From Symbiodinium natans (lineage: Eukaryota; Sar; Dinophyceae; Suessiales; Symbiodiniaceae), in assembly GCA_905221605.1 (NCBI GenBank), contig CAJNDS010001191.1, forward strand, positions 338,644 to 402,643: a stretch of DNA of 64,000 bases. Reading direction: 5' to 3'. The notes beneath the pieces are model-generated. The model was not told the DNA's origin. It saw nothing but the letters and a program-made list of their open reading frames with translations, and did not search any database. Shown in pieces: positions 44,646-57,430 of the stretch (the stretch's first letter is position 1; each line of letters opens with the position of its first letter). The translations under genes were made by a program, and so were the position numbers.

Positions 44646-46367
44646 ATGCTAACACAACCTGTCCGAGAGGGCAAGGTTTAAGATAGTCAGGAGTGAGGCC
44701 GTATTAGTTTGTAAAGCCCTTTCAGGCCAGTCGAAACCCCTAAACCCTCAAGCTACTTGTAAGAAGCCACGCCAGCCCGAGTCCAGGACTCCATACTGCA
44801 CCCCCAAGAAGAACCGGTGAATCCAAGAGCCTATTGTTTGATATAAGGCAAGGCAAGGGTTAAAGTCGATCATGGGGGCCGTTCGGGGGTTCCATGTTGC
44901 CCTGTTGGTGCCTTTTTGTTTGCTGGGCCTTTTTTGACATTTCCCTTGCATTTCAGGCAATCTGTTGCCTTGGCAAAATCGAGCGACCTCTCACGCGATG
45001 GTGAGTCACCAGAGGAGGCCGGACTTGCAATCTCACGGCCTGTTGTTCAGTCGCAGCGCGGCACGTACTCATATTCGCGCTCTTGCTCTGGAATGGGCTG
45101 GTTGCCAGTCTCGTTACTGTCATGATACATGATGCGATGGCTACAGCTGTCATTGCTTTGCCCTGCTGTAGCTCTTAATTAGCCCTGATCCCTCACGCAC
45201 TCAAGCAGCACAACCGCAAACCACAACCGCAAACCAAAACAAGTCGGTTCATGTTCAGGTGTCTCTCTTCTGTTCCCCAAAAGCCTAAAAGCAGAGAGCT
45301 CTGCTTAGAAAGCTTCCAAAGTACCCTCAACAGAAGGGGATGGCCTAAACGCAAGAGAGTTTTTTCTGATTGTTGAGGTCACTTGTGGCTCGTCTGGATA
45401 TAGGGCTTCACCCGGAACTCCAAATGCTTAAGCCTGAACCGCACAGAAGCTGAGAAGCATCACCTCGACTCTCTTAGACTCTCAACCCTCAACCCCTAAA
45501 TCCTCAACCTGAAAATCGCCCCTTAAACTCTAAGCCCCGAACCCCTCAACCCCGAATCGACAACGCCTTGAACCTTACACCCCGACTTCCTAGCCCCCTA
45601 AACCTGCCACCCCAAATCCAAAGTGCCAAAGCCAAGCCTGAAGCCCCACCAGGATCCCCAAGTAGCTCTTCTGGCCCCTAATGAGAGGTAATTAGGGTTT
45701 GGGGTGGTAATGAGGGTAACGAGGGTACATGGCAGAACCCAGAAAGTAGAAGTCTCCTCATGCCCCAAACCCCTAAACCCTAAACCCCTGGCAAAAGGAC
45801 CCCAAACCCTAAGCCCTAAACCCAAACCCGAAACTAAGAGAGTGTACTTGGCGGGAGGGTCTAGGTAAAGCCGGTACAGCCTCAAGCCGAAGCCGCTCCG
45901 ACCCTCTTCGTGAAGTTTTAGAGGCCCCAAGAACTCGAGTCGGGGTCGCGTTAAGGGGGTCCCGACTCAAGGGATAGTATGAGTGCGTAGCAGACTGATA
46001 GTATGAGGGCGTAGCAGACTTTGTAGCTATGCTAGGGTTTGGTTGTGTTTTTTTTGATGCAATACTTATGCAGAGACTTCAAGGGCCGCTGGGGTCTTAC
46101 ATCACAACCCCGACAAGCTGAAGGATTGCTTGGGGAGCCCTAATCCCCAAACCCTAAACCCGATGCAGAGGCTGGCAGCCCCGAGCCAAAGAAGGATGAT
46201 GGCATCCGGGGAGAAGACCTGGATTCTGTGATGCCCGGAGCTGTCCACACGTAACGGTGGTCCACAGGGGTTTCGGGTTTTGGCGCACATGTAGATGCAA
46301 CAGGTTCCGCCCTATACTTATGGCAGCATATTTTAGGTTCATAGGAATTTCAGGCTTAGAGGTTCAG

Positions 46368-46459
46368 GTTTAGGGTTTAGGGTTTAGGGTTTAGGGTTTA
46401 GGGTTTAGGGTTTAGGGTTTAGGGTTTAGGGTTTAGGGTTTAGGGTTTAGGGTTTAGGG
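46368..46459. repeat. TTTAGGG tract
   Basis: About 13 perfect units. Confidence 0.95.
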
Positions 46460-49284
46460 CAAGGAGTCCAGTTGCAAAAGGGTGAGTGGGTTTTCGAGTT
46501 TAGGACCAGCTTTTCGGGGCAACTTGGAGTCTAGTTTTCTGTTAGAATGTCGCCGCAGCTTCTCCTTTTTCTAAAGATTGCAGTATCCGGCCCTTCCTCT
46601 ATCCCAATACCAGAAAACCCCACCCTAAACTCTAAGCCCGAATTCGATCCAAAGTTGTAGAGCCCTACGGAGTGATCAGGAACAGCATGCGCCTCATAGT
46701 CCTTACATCAGTCTACGATGATATACTGCCCTGCCCATTCTAACTAGTAAAGGCGCCTATACTACCATGAGAGGACCTCCAAAAAAAAGTTTCTACTTGT
46801 TAACGCCCCTAGATTTTGCAGGGCCGAGGTTTCCCCCGAACCCAGGCGTGAACCAGAAAGTTTCTGCCTGGTACATCGCTGGTTCTCTTGATTGGGGTTC
46901 AGGGTGGGGTTGGGGTTGACCGGGACTCTCAAGTGCCCTGTAAATGGGCCCTCATAGTCCCTGATAGATGCTACTCCGGGCGCAGTGCGGGCAGTTGGGG
47001 AGTCTACAGGGTTGAGGGTTGTCGGGTTGAGGGTTTTATGGTTTCGCTGCATAAAAGCAGGAGAACGTGAAACGCCGGAAGCATGAATGTTGCCTCCACA
47101 GTGCAGGTACATGTACAGAGAGAGGAGTGCGCACAAAGCTTGCGGGATTCATCAGGTTTCCAGGAGCGTCACATGCACACCCCTGGCTGCAGCAGCGCCT
47201 GAACTTGAACTGTGGCTTGGAGAAAAAGCTGCAGGTCTTAGGGAAGCTCGTGAACCTGAATGTAGGTTCCTGATTGATATACGCTTTTTTCTTCAAGGGT
47301 TTTAATATAGGATCCCTTTGCATTTCCTAAGCCGTACACTCGGCCCGATTCCCGAGACCGCATTCGTCAGAAGTCTACTTTCTGACCTCCAGCCGAGCAC
47401 AACCCCTGCCCAAAAAAAACCCCAAACTCACTCTCAAGAGTCTCAGGGTGTCAGCAAGATCCTACTAAACGTTCAACTGTAGGGTTTGGGCTTAGGTTTT
47501 CGGTGATGGGTCCGGGTTTTCGGGTTCAGGGTTTAGGGTTGTTAGGGTTGTAGGGTTTTGGTCTTTGGGTTTTAGGGTTTCAGGGTTTTAGGTGTTAGGG
47601 TTTTAGGGTTTTGTGGGCTTTAGGGTTTATGGGTTTACGGGGTTAGAGTTTAGTTACACGAAGCTTCGTGTTTTGGACGGCGGCCTGAAAGAGATCGAGT
47701 TTCGTTTTTTTTGGACCGTAGCCCTTGAAAGGCAAGGAATCCAAAGAGGAATCGTGCTACACTGCAGGATCTACCTGAACCTCAGAAGACAAGGTTCGTT
47801 TTATGGGGTTCCGGTAGTCTCATGGGGATCCTCCGTTTGATCTTCGGGCCCCATGTTCCTAGACCCGAAGCCCAAAATTTCTTGATCCCTAGCCCTAAGC
47901 GCCACAATCACGAAACTCTACATCCTACATCCTTCAACAGCCACGCCGATCATCTTGTATGGGGATGGGTTTAGGGATGGGTTTAGGGTTACTGAGGGAA
48001 CCCCTCGGAGCCCACAGCCACTGAGGAATCCTTGTAGGGTGTCCTGTCCCCAGTTTGTTTAAGTGTTGGGGAGTCCTTGCTAGAGTCCTTGCTGGAAACT
48101 GACCCATTGACAAGCAGGAATACGCCTTCAAGCTTGAAGGAACCTTGAGATGCATTCTCACTCGATCTTCTCTCAGGGACAGACTCATCAAGCAGAAGTC
48201 ATCAACAAAAGCCCAGACACCCCCTCACCCAGACGCCACCCGGACGACCCAACTCCCACCAACCCAAAAACTCTGATTGATCCAACTAGCCCGGAGCACC
48301 GAAGATTTGACATCCGCCTTTTGCCCCTGCATGGCAGATGATGAGGACGACGAGGACATACGAGGACGATTGGCGAGGTTGAGGTTTGAAGAGTTCACCC
48401 CTCAGCCTTCAACTGTCAACCCGAAACTTGAGACCCTTATAAGTCCTAAACGCCGAATATCGAAGCCGCCCGATGAAAGTAGCGCGGGAGAGGAGGCATG
48501 ATGTGATGAGACTGAATACTTGCAGAAACATCGACGCCATGCTGAATAGCTGAACCAAACAAGGTCTGTCGCCTTCTGGGCCGGCTGTCAACTGAGAAGC
48601 CCCGCTCCTTGTCCAAGCACCTCCCACATGCTAACACTAAACCTCGAAATCTACAAAGCCTAAAGACTGAACCCTCAAGGACATCCGAAATCCGAAGCCC
48701 CACAATCGAGCCCTATGCCTTGAAGTCAAAATCCGAAGAGAATGGCAGAGAATGGGACCAGGGTTGTTCAAAGGATCCAAACTCCCCTCAGGTCGTACCC
48801 CTAACGGCTTGCCTTCATGATCGCTTCTCCGATAGCTTACAGCCGACTGGCAGATCACCTCGAGATGTGCACCAATAAATGAAAGCCCTGTGCCTGGAGC
48901 ATCGGCGGCAGTACTTGCATGCAACCCGAGACCTCAGGGTTTTGGGAACACTCCTTAAAGAGACTGAAAGCCGCAAGCTTTCGAGGAGCGCAGGCTGTCA
49001 CGGATGCGGCGTAGATGCCACTCCCAGCGGCTGGTCCGAGGTGCCAGGGAGGCGAGCCCAGGAGTGAAGGGCGATTCTGCTATTTGGGGTGCGGGGGTCA
49101 GGGTTCCACATTTTTCGGTCCAGGGCATGGGGTGCATAGCGCGAAGGTTTTTCCGGTTACGATGTTTGAGCTGGCAGAGGCATTGCAGGCCGCCAAAGGG
49201 TTTAGGGCTTCGTATTCGCACGGTTCAAAGTGAATTTAGTGTTGGGAGTTCGGTTTAAGATCTCCGCCATGGGGAACTAAGATA

Positions 49285-49815
49285 CCCTGTGCGCCTCCTG
49301 CAGCCACTCGCAGTCTGACAAACTATGTGCATTGCTCCTTGCATGCTTATTCTGGGGCGGAGGGCAGTATTTCCGGGCCCACGGGCCCAGCGGGGGCAAT
49401 GCCACGTGCCGCCATGACGTACAGGAAGCTAGTTGTTGTAGGGGTTACGTGATTTTGGCCAGCTTCTGTGAAGGAAGGTGGGTTAGTGAGCCAGCCATGC
49501 TGAACATGGCTCCCGTTCTTCTGGCGCTTTGCAGTATGTCTCTGCTGGGCGCTGTGCGTTATCCGAAGGCCGACGGAAGCTGTGAGCATCGAATGGGAGC
49601 TGAGGGTCTCAAACTGGTGGCCTTTGCCACGATGCAGTAACCGCGTGAAGTTCGATGTCCCTTCCCTGAGCCTCCCAAGGAAGCTGAAGCTGAGTGCTGT
49701 GTTTGGAGATTGGATGGGCAGGTCTCCGACTGGACGCTGTTGCCAGACCAGGCCGTGTCGCTTACACGTCGTCGGATGCATTGCTTTCTGTATGACAATG
49801 TAGCTAATCTGGCGC
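49285..49815 (+). CDS. Doubtful small gene or exon cluster
   Basis: One frame reads CASCSHSQSDKLCALLLACL, FWGGGQYFRAHGPSGG, then (from ATG 49498) MLNMAPVLLALCSMSLLGAV and GLKLVAFATMQ, then TAA 49638, and continues after the stop with PEPPKEAEAECCVWRLDGQV and SLTRRRMHCFLYDN. The TAA overlaps a possible donor (GCAGTAACC). A second frame (VSIEWELRVSNWWPLP) is also open. No family recognised, so this could be non-coding. Confidence 0.3.
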
Positions 49816-50491
49816 GTCAATGTCATTCATGGTGTTCGCCACATGGTCCGTGGAGCGCTTCCTACTCACTTGCATTCTTGACTAGCATGCCCATTGTCCA
49901 GAGCCCAGCCGTGCAGCAGCATTGAATAGCCTTGAGCGATGGGCAAAACCTGTGCTACTGCGTGATGTCTCTAGTCTCTCTGGCCTCAAAAACAGCTTTT
50001 CGAGCTCACGCAAGCCCGGTGTAACTTAACACGAAATTGGCGACCGCCAAACAGGTGTAATTCAGGATGCATCATGGGGTTGTCATGAGTTCGAAATGAC
50101 TTGTGCTGATGGCAGCAGCTTACGAAACATTCTCGGTGACATTTGCCTTTTGTAAAGTCCAAGAGTGCTAGGCTGTTCAAACCTGGCCCCAAGTGATGTA
50201 ACATGATGAAAACACAATCCCAGGCGTTCGAATAAATAGACTTGTGTTTAGCTTGTGTTTAGGAGCGTTTAGGAGCCATCAGATTCTCGAGGAAGTCCTG
50301 AAGCCGCGATTCATTTGACGTCATCGCATGTCGAAGCTTCTCCTTCTTCCAGAAGCTTTGTAAAAGACCCTTGCAAGCGATAACGACACCTGCAACGCTT
50401 TGTCAGAGGTCCGTTTCTTGAATTTACCGCTGGCTCAAGCCCATCCCCATCCGGGTAGCGCAAGGACGGCCATCATCGCTTGCTTGGCGCT
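49816..50491. other. Upstream region of the transporter gene
   Basis: No gene recognised. TGGCTCAAG at 50431-50439, 52 bp before the ATG at 50492, matches the last nine bases of the dinoflagellate spliced leader, but the bases before it do not. Confidence 0.4.
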
Positions 50492-51918
50492 ATGGGGAGC
50501 CGCTGGTGGATTGTCCTAAATGTGCAAGCCTTGCTGGTTTGCGGATCACTGAACACCATCACCCAGAAGAGACTTGCCAGAAGACAGAGCAGCTAGAGAA
50601 ATGTTGCGGCAGCAATGGGGCCTGCTTGTGTCAGAGACCGCCCCAATGCTGAGGGTGGTGTTCAGTATGTCTGGAACTGCAGATGGCCAGACGGAGAGAT
50701 TCGAGAAGCCGTGGGTGATGACCTTCATTGCGCCTGTTGCCCGCAATAGAATTTCAGGCCTTCCGCTGGCAACGCTGCAAATCGCAACATGCAACTTGCA
50801 ACCTACAGCTGGAACCAGGTGATGCCCAGGGTGTTTTTCCCGAGGCTACGTTGCACTACATCACTAGAGTCTCGTGATTGGCATTGTCAGTACTAGACTA
50901 GTACTCTCATTGTTACTTTGGCTATTACTCTTGCTAATTTCTTTTACTAACCATTACTATTGCTATTGCTATTGCTATGATTATTACTGTTGCTATTGCT
51001 ATTGCTATTGCTATGGCTATTGCTATCCCTATCACTATCACTCTCATTATTACTATCGCTCTTATTACCATTACCATTTCCATTTCCATGTCCATTTGTA
51101 TTACTAGTACTATTACTATTGCTATTGCTATTTCTATTGCTATTGCTATTGCGATTACCATTATTACTACTAGTACTGTTTCTGTTACTATTACTATTAC
51201 GATTGCTATTACTATGGCTAAGACTAATACTATGACTGTGACTATGACACGTCCGGGGCGATGATGTTCACCATCTGCGCCTGGCCTCCAAAAGGGATGA
51301 CAAGAAGTGAATTGACTTCGATCAAGAAACGGAGGGTGCGAAGATGTGGGGTCGGGTCGGGTCAGCACAAATGCCGCCCGCGTGGCTCTGTCTTGGACCA
51401 GTTATTTCCTCTTGCGGGCTCCTGCACCCAAGGTTTGCCTCGATGATCCTGGCTCTTCTCTTTGACAGAGGCAGCTTGCTGCATCAGTTTTCAGAGCCGA
51501 AGCTGCCTCTCGCGCAGGCACGTGGACTTGCTCACCGAAGCCGGGAAAGCTATTGAAGGTGATCAAAGTCATGGTTCCAGCCTTCTTTGACGTCCTGGGG
51601 ACGGGGCTGTGCTGTCACCTGGCTCAAGACAGGGCTCCAAAGGCGGCAGTCTTAGCTGTGCAGCTGTGCTCAGTCAGCGCCGGAAGGCATGGGCTTCCTC
51701 TTCATGCCCGCCAGCGTGTGGCAGCTCTTCTTGCAGAGTCTGCTTTGTAGGGGGCCGTCGTGGGGGAGCTTCAGAGCTGCCTAGCCCTGCAGGGCCCTGC
51801 AGGGCTTTGCAACACACTATGTCTGCTAACAGGGCATTTGCGACTCTTGGAGGTTGTTTGTGCGCAATTCATGTGCAGGGATCCTTTGGTTTTCCATTTT
51901 TTGTTTGTTTGTTTTTTT

Positions 51919-51965
<47 letters not shown>

Positions 51966-54733
51966 GTGTTCATTTTTAGGTTTTTACAGGCAAGCACGCA
52001 GGGAGGCAGGGAGGGACGCAGGGAGGGAGGGAGGAGGGAGCGAAGGAACGAAGGAAGCCCGCGAGCAAGCGTGCAAGCGAGCAAACGACCCTATGGCGTG
52101 AACCCTGAACTTGAAACCCAAAAACAACAACCCTAAACCCTAATCCCCCACATCACTAAACACCTAGATCCCTGTGCCCGAGACCCTAAACCCTAACCCC
52201 CAGACCCACAACCCTAAACCCCAAACCTAAACCCAACCCCAAAGCCCCTGAAACCCTCAACCCCTAAACCCAAAACCTCTAAACACCTAAACCCCTATAA
52301 ACCTTAACGCCTAAACCCCAAAACCCTGAAGAACTGAACCCGAAACCCGAGATTCAATACCCAAACCCTTGACCCTAAAACCTAGAACCTGAACTGAAAA
52401 CCCCTAAAACCCCACGGTTAGGAGACCTAAGAACCAAACCCGAAAACACCCCAGACCCTAAACCCGAACCCCCTAAACCCCGAAGCCCTAAATTCTAAAC
52501 CCTTAACTCGAAACCTAAGCCCGAGGCCTTAACCTTTGTTCCTAAACCCTACACCCTAACCACAAACCCTAAGCCCTTGTTCCCAAACCTTACACCCTAA
52601 ACCACAAACCCTATAAACCCTATAAACCTAAACCCCGAACCGTAAGCTAAACCCTGAAGCCTAAAACCCTGGACCTTGTCGCGGTGGGCAGGCTCAGGAC
52701 CCCTCAGGGGGGAAGCGAAGAGGTTCCCAGCAAAGGAAGCAGAAAACAGAAAGCAACTACACAAACAAACGAAAGCAAAAGCCGGAAAGCATTTGGCGCC
52801 CATACATTCGCTTGTGCCCGAGGCAGCTCCTGAGGGGTGCCAACATCGTTTTCGCGGGGGCCTTGGTGGGGGTTAGACTTGGCAGTTGGCAGGGTCTTGT
52901 GTCATGGGGTTTTATAGCTGGTATGGCAAGCAGCTCCACATAGGCCTCATTTGGTATTTGCCAAATCCAACGTCCCCTCTCGGGACGAGGCAGCCATCTT
53001 TGCGGTGACCTGCCTGGGTCGCCGGCTGTACTGTTTCCATTACATCGGCTTGGTGTTCTGTGTGGCCGGCCTCTTCTTGGTGGGCCGGGTGCTTGGCGCA
53101 CCCTGCGCACCAGTCTGGGATCTGTTTGAACCTGTGGGCAAGGACTGGCAAGCGTGTGGGGCCATGATCTGCAGGCAGTGCCATTGGAAGAGCTCGAAAT
53201 TGCTACATCTTTCCAAGGTAATGAAGTCACTGGGCAAGTCACTGGGCAGATGCTTGCAGCACTGTGATGCTGTCACGGTCAGGCCGCTGCCGAGGGCAAG
53301 GGCTCCGGCAACGTTCAGCTGCTGATGCTCGGGATCTGCCTGGGCCTTCGTTCATTGCGGTGCTGGCTATTCTGAGCCAACTCTGCTCCACACTCTTTGG
53401 AATGAGGCTTGGCACTGGCTGGACAGGTGTTCCAAGCTGCGCAGGCAGTGGCTGAGGAGTGGCTTCTACGGGACCGCCGGTATGCATCGGTGCTGGCTTC
53501 CGCGTCCTTTGCATCTCTCCTGATTGCTGTGTGCCGCGTGCGCAAGGACGTTGATCTGCCGGGTCTGCAAGTGGTTGGCTTCCAGGGTGCTTGGGGCTTT
53601 CTTGCCATGCTGCTTGGATCTATTGAATTTACGCAACCGGTGCTGGGGTACAGAAGATCTTTTCTGCCTCCGCCGAGGCTCTTCTTTGTCTTCCCAATGC
53701 TTTACCTGCTGCCAGGGTCCGCACCACCCTATATCTGCTGTGGCACAGGGTGTTACGAAAGTGAGTGCTGAAGGCAAGACCATGGGCACGCGGAAGATGA
53801 GGTCAATGCTTTTCAGCTGCTGAGGAAGTGACATGCGTGTACATGCTTGTGATTTGCAACATGTGCATGCTTGTGTAGGCTTCTGTATGCAAAGGGTGTA
53901 GTAAAACTTCGCTGAAGCGGAGTCGCAGCAGGAGCAATCCAACCCTATCCGCAATGATGGGCTTGTACATCTTTTCCGTTGTGGGGGGCCCTAGAGTGCT
54001 TTGGACCCGCTTCATCCCGGCCACTGCTCTCCTAGCCTCCAGCAAAGGTCATGTACAACATCTCTGGAATCGCAGTCACTGGAGCTCTCTCTGCTGTCCA
54101 TAGACTAATGATAGAGGCGCCATGCTCAGTTCAGTCTTTTGATTTTGGCGTTGTGCGATGTTGTGTGGATCCTGATGGAGCATCAGCTTTGTGTGAAGGG
54201 TGTAGCCAGTAATCGTGCTCTGAGGCATTGAGAACCCTGATCGTATGGGCCTTCGGACTGCAGCTTTGCCGCACCGGGGTGGGGGTGTGTCTGCGGCAGA
54301 AGAGTTGGAGGAGAAAGAAGATCTTATTCTGGCTTGCAGCCACAAGGAGCATCCACTACCTCGTCGATCACACGTCGGCATTGGGCGAGGTCTGGACGCG
54401 GGGTGCCCAGGAACGTTTTGCCAGCATCAGATAGATGTTGTGAGTTACCGCTTTGCAGTAGTACCGCTCGAAGACCTTTTTAGCAGTTTTCAAGGCCCTA
54501 CAGCTGGTTGGAGGCCCTGACGGACTGTGCGCAGAGTGCGCTTTGTAGCCGGGAATCTGCAAACCATGCCATCGCTTTAGGTGGCTGGCTTCCTCGTGCT
54601 GATGATGGGCCAGGCAATCTATGGTGCACTGATCAAGGCCACCGTGAAGGAAGCAACGGGAAATCAACTGCATCATTGCTTTTCTCACCAAGATACCTCT
54701 GCTCTATTACCCGCCGACAGGGATTGAGGTGGC
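50492..54733 (+). CDS. SLC35F6-like drug/metabolite transporter (multi-exon)
   Basis: A polytopic transporter of the nucleotide-sugar/EamA-type superfamily; the substrate is unknown. ATG 50492 starts MGSRWWIVLNVQALLVCGSL then NTITQKRLAR, the first helix. Later blocks: FEKPWVMTFIA (about 50697); VIKVMVPAFFDVLGTGLC (about 51559-51614); GMGFLFMPASVWQLFLQ (about 51687-51738); FAVTCLGRRLYCFHYIGLVF then CVAGLFLVG (about 52993-53088); NVQLLMLGICLGL (about 53311); LALAGQVFQAAQAVAEEWLL (about 53409-53470); VVGFQGAWGFLAMLLG (about 53571-53618); FPMLYLLPG (about 53690-53717); VMYNISGIAVTGALSAVHRL (about 54049-54110); RTLIVWAFGLQL (about 54231-54266); VAGFLVLMMGQAIYGALIK (about 54580-54636), ending at TGA near 54727. 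The order AS..Q, R.L..FHY.G, Q..QA.Q...EE, V.G..G, Y...G and GQ.IY is that of SLC35F6-type proteins. A few exons in the AT-rich and repeat-filled parts are probably still missing. Confidence 0.7.
50935..51245. repeat. Imperfect ATTGCT/ATTACT hexamer tract
   Basis: About 50 pyrimidine-biased hexamers such as ATTGCT, ATTACT and ATTTCC. Long Leu-rich and Ile-rich frames on both strands are artefacts. It lies in an intron of the transporter gene. Confidence 0.9.
51913..51963. repeat. T run and (CT)n tract
   Basis: Poly-T followed by about 20 CT units, in a transporter intron. The (GGGA)n-like stretch at about 52000-52060 follows. Confidence 0.9.
52115..52670. repeat. Long, strongly decayed CCCTAAA region
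   Basis: About 550 bp made almost entirely of variants of CCCTAAA (CCCTAACC, CCCAAACC, CCCGAAACC). It looks like an old telomeric array that has drifted. It lies inside the transporter gene, so it must be intronic. Confidence 0.85.
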
Positions 54734-55003
54734 CAGCTGAATATGATGAGTTTCACGACACACAGCCCCATGTGATTCTCTCTCCCACGATCTTGAGGCA
54801 TTTTCTGATGAGCACTCTGATCAGTGTGCCTCTAGCTCAGCCATCTTTACTCCTTACCGGGAGCACATCGCTTGCACAAGGAACCTGCGCATCTGATTTC
54901 ATCGCCAAGGAAGAGGGGACTGGTTCCAACAGAGGAGTTGATGGCATTGCTGTGAGCGCTGATGCTCCCAGCAGAGGGGAGGCCTGAGATCCTCACCTCA
55001 CGG

Positions 55004-55108
55004 GTCCAAGTACCTAGTAGTAGAGTAGGTAACCTTGAACCTTTTTGGGATAGTATAATCCCCTTATCATCCCAAAGGTTAACCTTTAATTCCCCCAGGT
55101 TACTGGAC
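55004..55108. repeat. Hairpin element
   Basis: GTCCAAGTACCT on the left is a near reverse complement of AGGTTACTGGAC (55097-55108). Inside, AACCTTGAACCTTTTTGGGA is roughly mirrored by TCCCAAAGGTTAACC. Confidence 0.65.
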
Positions 55109-56271
55109 AATTAGGAGTATGTCCAAGTCGAATGTGAGAAGCAACGCCTCTGCAGGGGTTTGGGTTTAGGTCTTCAGGGTGTTCCAGTGAATGTTCGCCC
55201 ATTCAAAGGAGCTGGAAGAAAATGAATGGGGTTGGCCAGAAACTCTAACGCAATCTCTTTCCTGCGAGGGTCTTGTTGGGATAAGTTCTTACAAGGAAGT
55301 TCCCACAGCAACTTTTTCCTGTGCAGACCAGGTCTGAAGTCGTACTACGCCGATGTAGTGAAGCCAGGAATGACATACTGCACCCCGGTTCACTGGGTTC
55401 GGCCGAACCGGCATTGTGTTGACATGCCAATGTGTATGATCACCACAGCCCCACATCAAGCCCTCCGAGTCTACGACTCTCGAAGTTGAGCTTGGAACAG
55501 AGAGCCAGGACTCCGTACCTCTGGCCAGGCATGACCGATTTTGCTTCGCAGGACAGCGACACATTGTACAGCTGGGACGTCGGAGAGACTTGAGGTCTTA
55601 GGCGCAACCTGAAGTGAAAGCTGCGGGCGCCAGATAGTTTGGTGCTGGACATACAGTAGTGAGTCCTGTGATATGGGGCCTGTGTGAAGGGCTGGCCGTG
55701 GCTGGTCCGTTTTCTTGTTACTACCTCACGGTGGGGAATTATCCAGAAATGGCAACTCAAAACTTGATCAAGCTTACAGTGACGACGCCGTCCTTTCAAG
55801 AAAGCCTAGAGACAGGATCCAGCACTACGTGCTTCTGCTTGTCAGGAGCCCACGAGACTCAACACAGATTCTTAATCCACTCGATTGAAAGGAAGAGCCA
55901 CCACCTAAAACCAAACACACCCTAAGTTTCCTAGAGCATTGATCTCGCCGGCCCAAGTTTGTTGGACGTCCCGTCCCTAGCAAATCCTGGCCGATCTGCA
56001 AGGAAGAGGCCCATGTGCTTTGCAAGAGAGGAAGGCCACTTGCGGGCACTGGCTTCGTTGTACAGCCTGGCAGCGCCGTTACATTGTTACTGACTGTTTG
56101 TGGTAGGAAAATGGAGCTGCAGGCTGCATGCAAGGACAACGCTTGATGCCTTTTCGTGCAGGTCATAACGGGGCCATTGGTCCAGTGTCTCTCGAAGGGG
56201 AGCATCCGACAGGGCCGACATGTAGTGTTTCCAGCACCTGCATTCATATGTACATATATGCTTGTCACATG

Positions 56272-56372
56272 CTATATATATATATATATATATATATATT
56301 AACATATGTATATATATATATATATATACTACATATATATATATGTATATATATATATATACTACATATATA
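56272..56372. repeat. (TA)n-rich tandem repeat
   Basis: TATATA runs with repeated TACTACATATATATATG blocks. Confidence 0.9.
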
Positions 56373-56703
56373 TATGCAGCCTTGGAGAATTATTGCACAA
56401 GTTTGTTCCTTTCTTATCCAGGAGCCTACGATGGTTGTGTAGGGTGGGAGTGCAAAGAAGTCCAAACAAGCCGCAAGTCTTCACCCGAAAAGCAATGTAA
56501 TGTTGAATCCTGATGAGTCAGTGTGACCCTTCGGGTGCACTGCTGGGCTCCTCGGCTTTCTCAAAACTTAAGCCCAACACTGGTGACATTCTTGTTGGCT
56601 TCCGACGCAACCCCCCAAACCTGAAACCCCTAATGAAACCAAACTAAACCCTACAGAGAGCCCCAAGACCTGCGGCCTCGTTTTTGTGAACTCTCCCAGA
56701 GAC

Positions 56704-56812
56704 CCTCACAAGCCTATTCCCCTAAGGGTCCATGCACCTCTCGGAACCCCTTCAAGGCCACAAGTATATGCTGCATGGGTACATGGACCCTTTGAGAAAT
56801 CCTTCACAAGCA
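56704..56812. repeat. Hairpin element with flanking direct repeat
   Basis: AAGGGTCCATG at 56724-56734 is the exact reverse complement of 56782-56792. CCTCACAAGC at the left and CCTTCACAAGC at the right look like a short target-site duplication. It is a relative of the bestrophin-intron element at 41735. Confidence 0.7.
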
Positions 56813-57356
56813 GATCCCGCTGTGAGGCAGAGTAGTTGCGCCGAGCCCTAGCGCAGACACTGCGGGCTGTATCACTTACCCCCCCCCCCCCCTGAAACCC
56901 TGATACCTTGAAACGCAACGCACACAGCATACGTAGGGTTTGCGGTTTGGGGTTTAGGGTCATTTTCTAGCTGCCATCGGCTTTTGTGCAGTGCGGAAGT
57001 GACAACAAGTATACCCTTACAGTAAACCCCAAACAGTCACCCTTTAACTATTTTACCCTAAACCCTATACTCAGCTGCGTTTAGGGGTTGAGGCTCACCC
57101 AAGCCTGGAGGGTCGCTGTGAGACCGCAAAACTTACTTCGTTGTAGGTCGTCTACGAATCCTACAGTGTGGGGTTAGGGATTCATGGTACTAACCTCCCG
57201 AAGAAGTGATTGTGGGAGTTCTTCCTCGTTCCACCGGCCAGGTGGAGTGCAGCGCACGTGCTAGTTCTAAACGCTGCTTGAGCAGAAACACCTAATCCCT
57301 GAACCCTACAATCCCCAATAACCCCTAAACTGAATGCAGAGGCGTCTACACCCTCA

Positions 57357-57430
57357 ACCCTGAACCCTAAACCCTGAACCCTAAACCTTAAACCTTAAGC
57401 CTTAAACCCTAAACCCTAAACCCCTCAACC
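57357..57430. repeat. Decayed CCCTAAA tract
   Basis: CCCTAAA, CCCTGAA and CCTTAAA words in series. Confidence 0.75.

Larger units (their letters stand above)
44093..49284. other. Intergenic region with many telomeric tracts
   Basis: TTTAGGG tracts at 44371-44463, 44551-44645 and 46368-46459; decayed ones at about 44180-44240, 45480-45590, 45768-45835 and 47480-47660. Frames at 44916-45125, 48150-48501 and 48879-49067 (+) are open but have no recognisable domain; the last (HRRQYLHATRDLRVLGTLL) may be coding. Confidence 0.5.

Noticed and set aside
50934-51368. 144-codon minus-strand frame rich in Ile, Val and Ala, and the Leu/Ile-rich plus-strand frames
   Set aside because: They are products of the imperfect ATTGCT/ATTACT hexamer tract; the composition is not that of a real membrane protein.
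53466-53954. 162-codon minus-strand frame
   Set aside because: It covers several + strand transporter exons with recognisable motifs; the minus frame has none.
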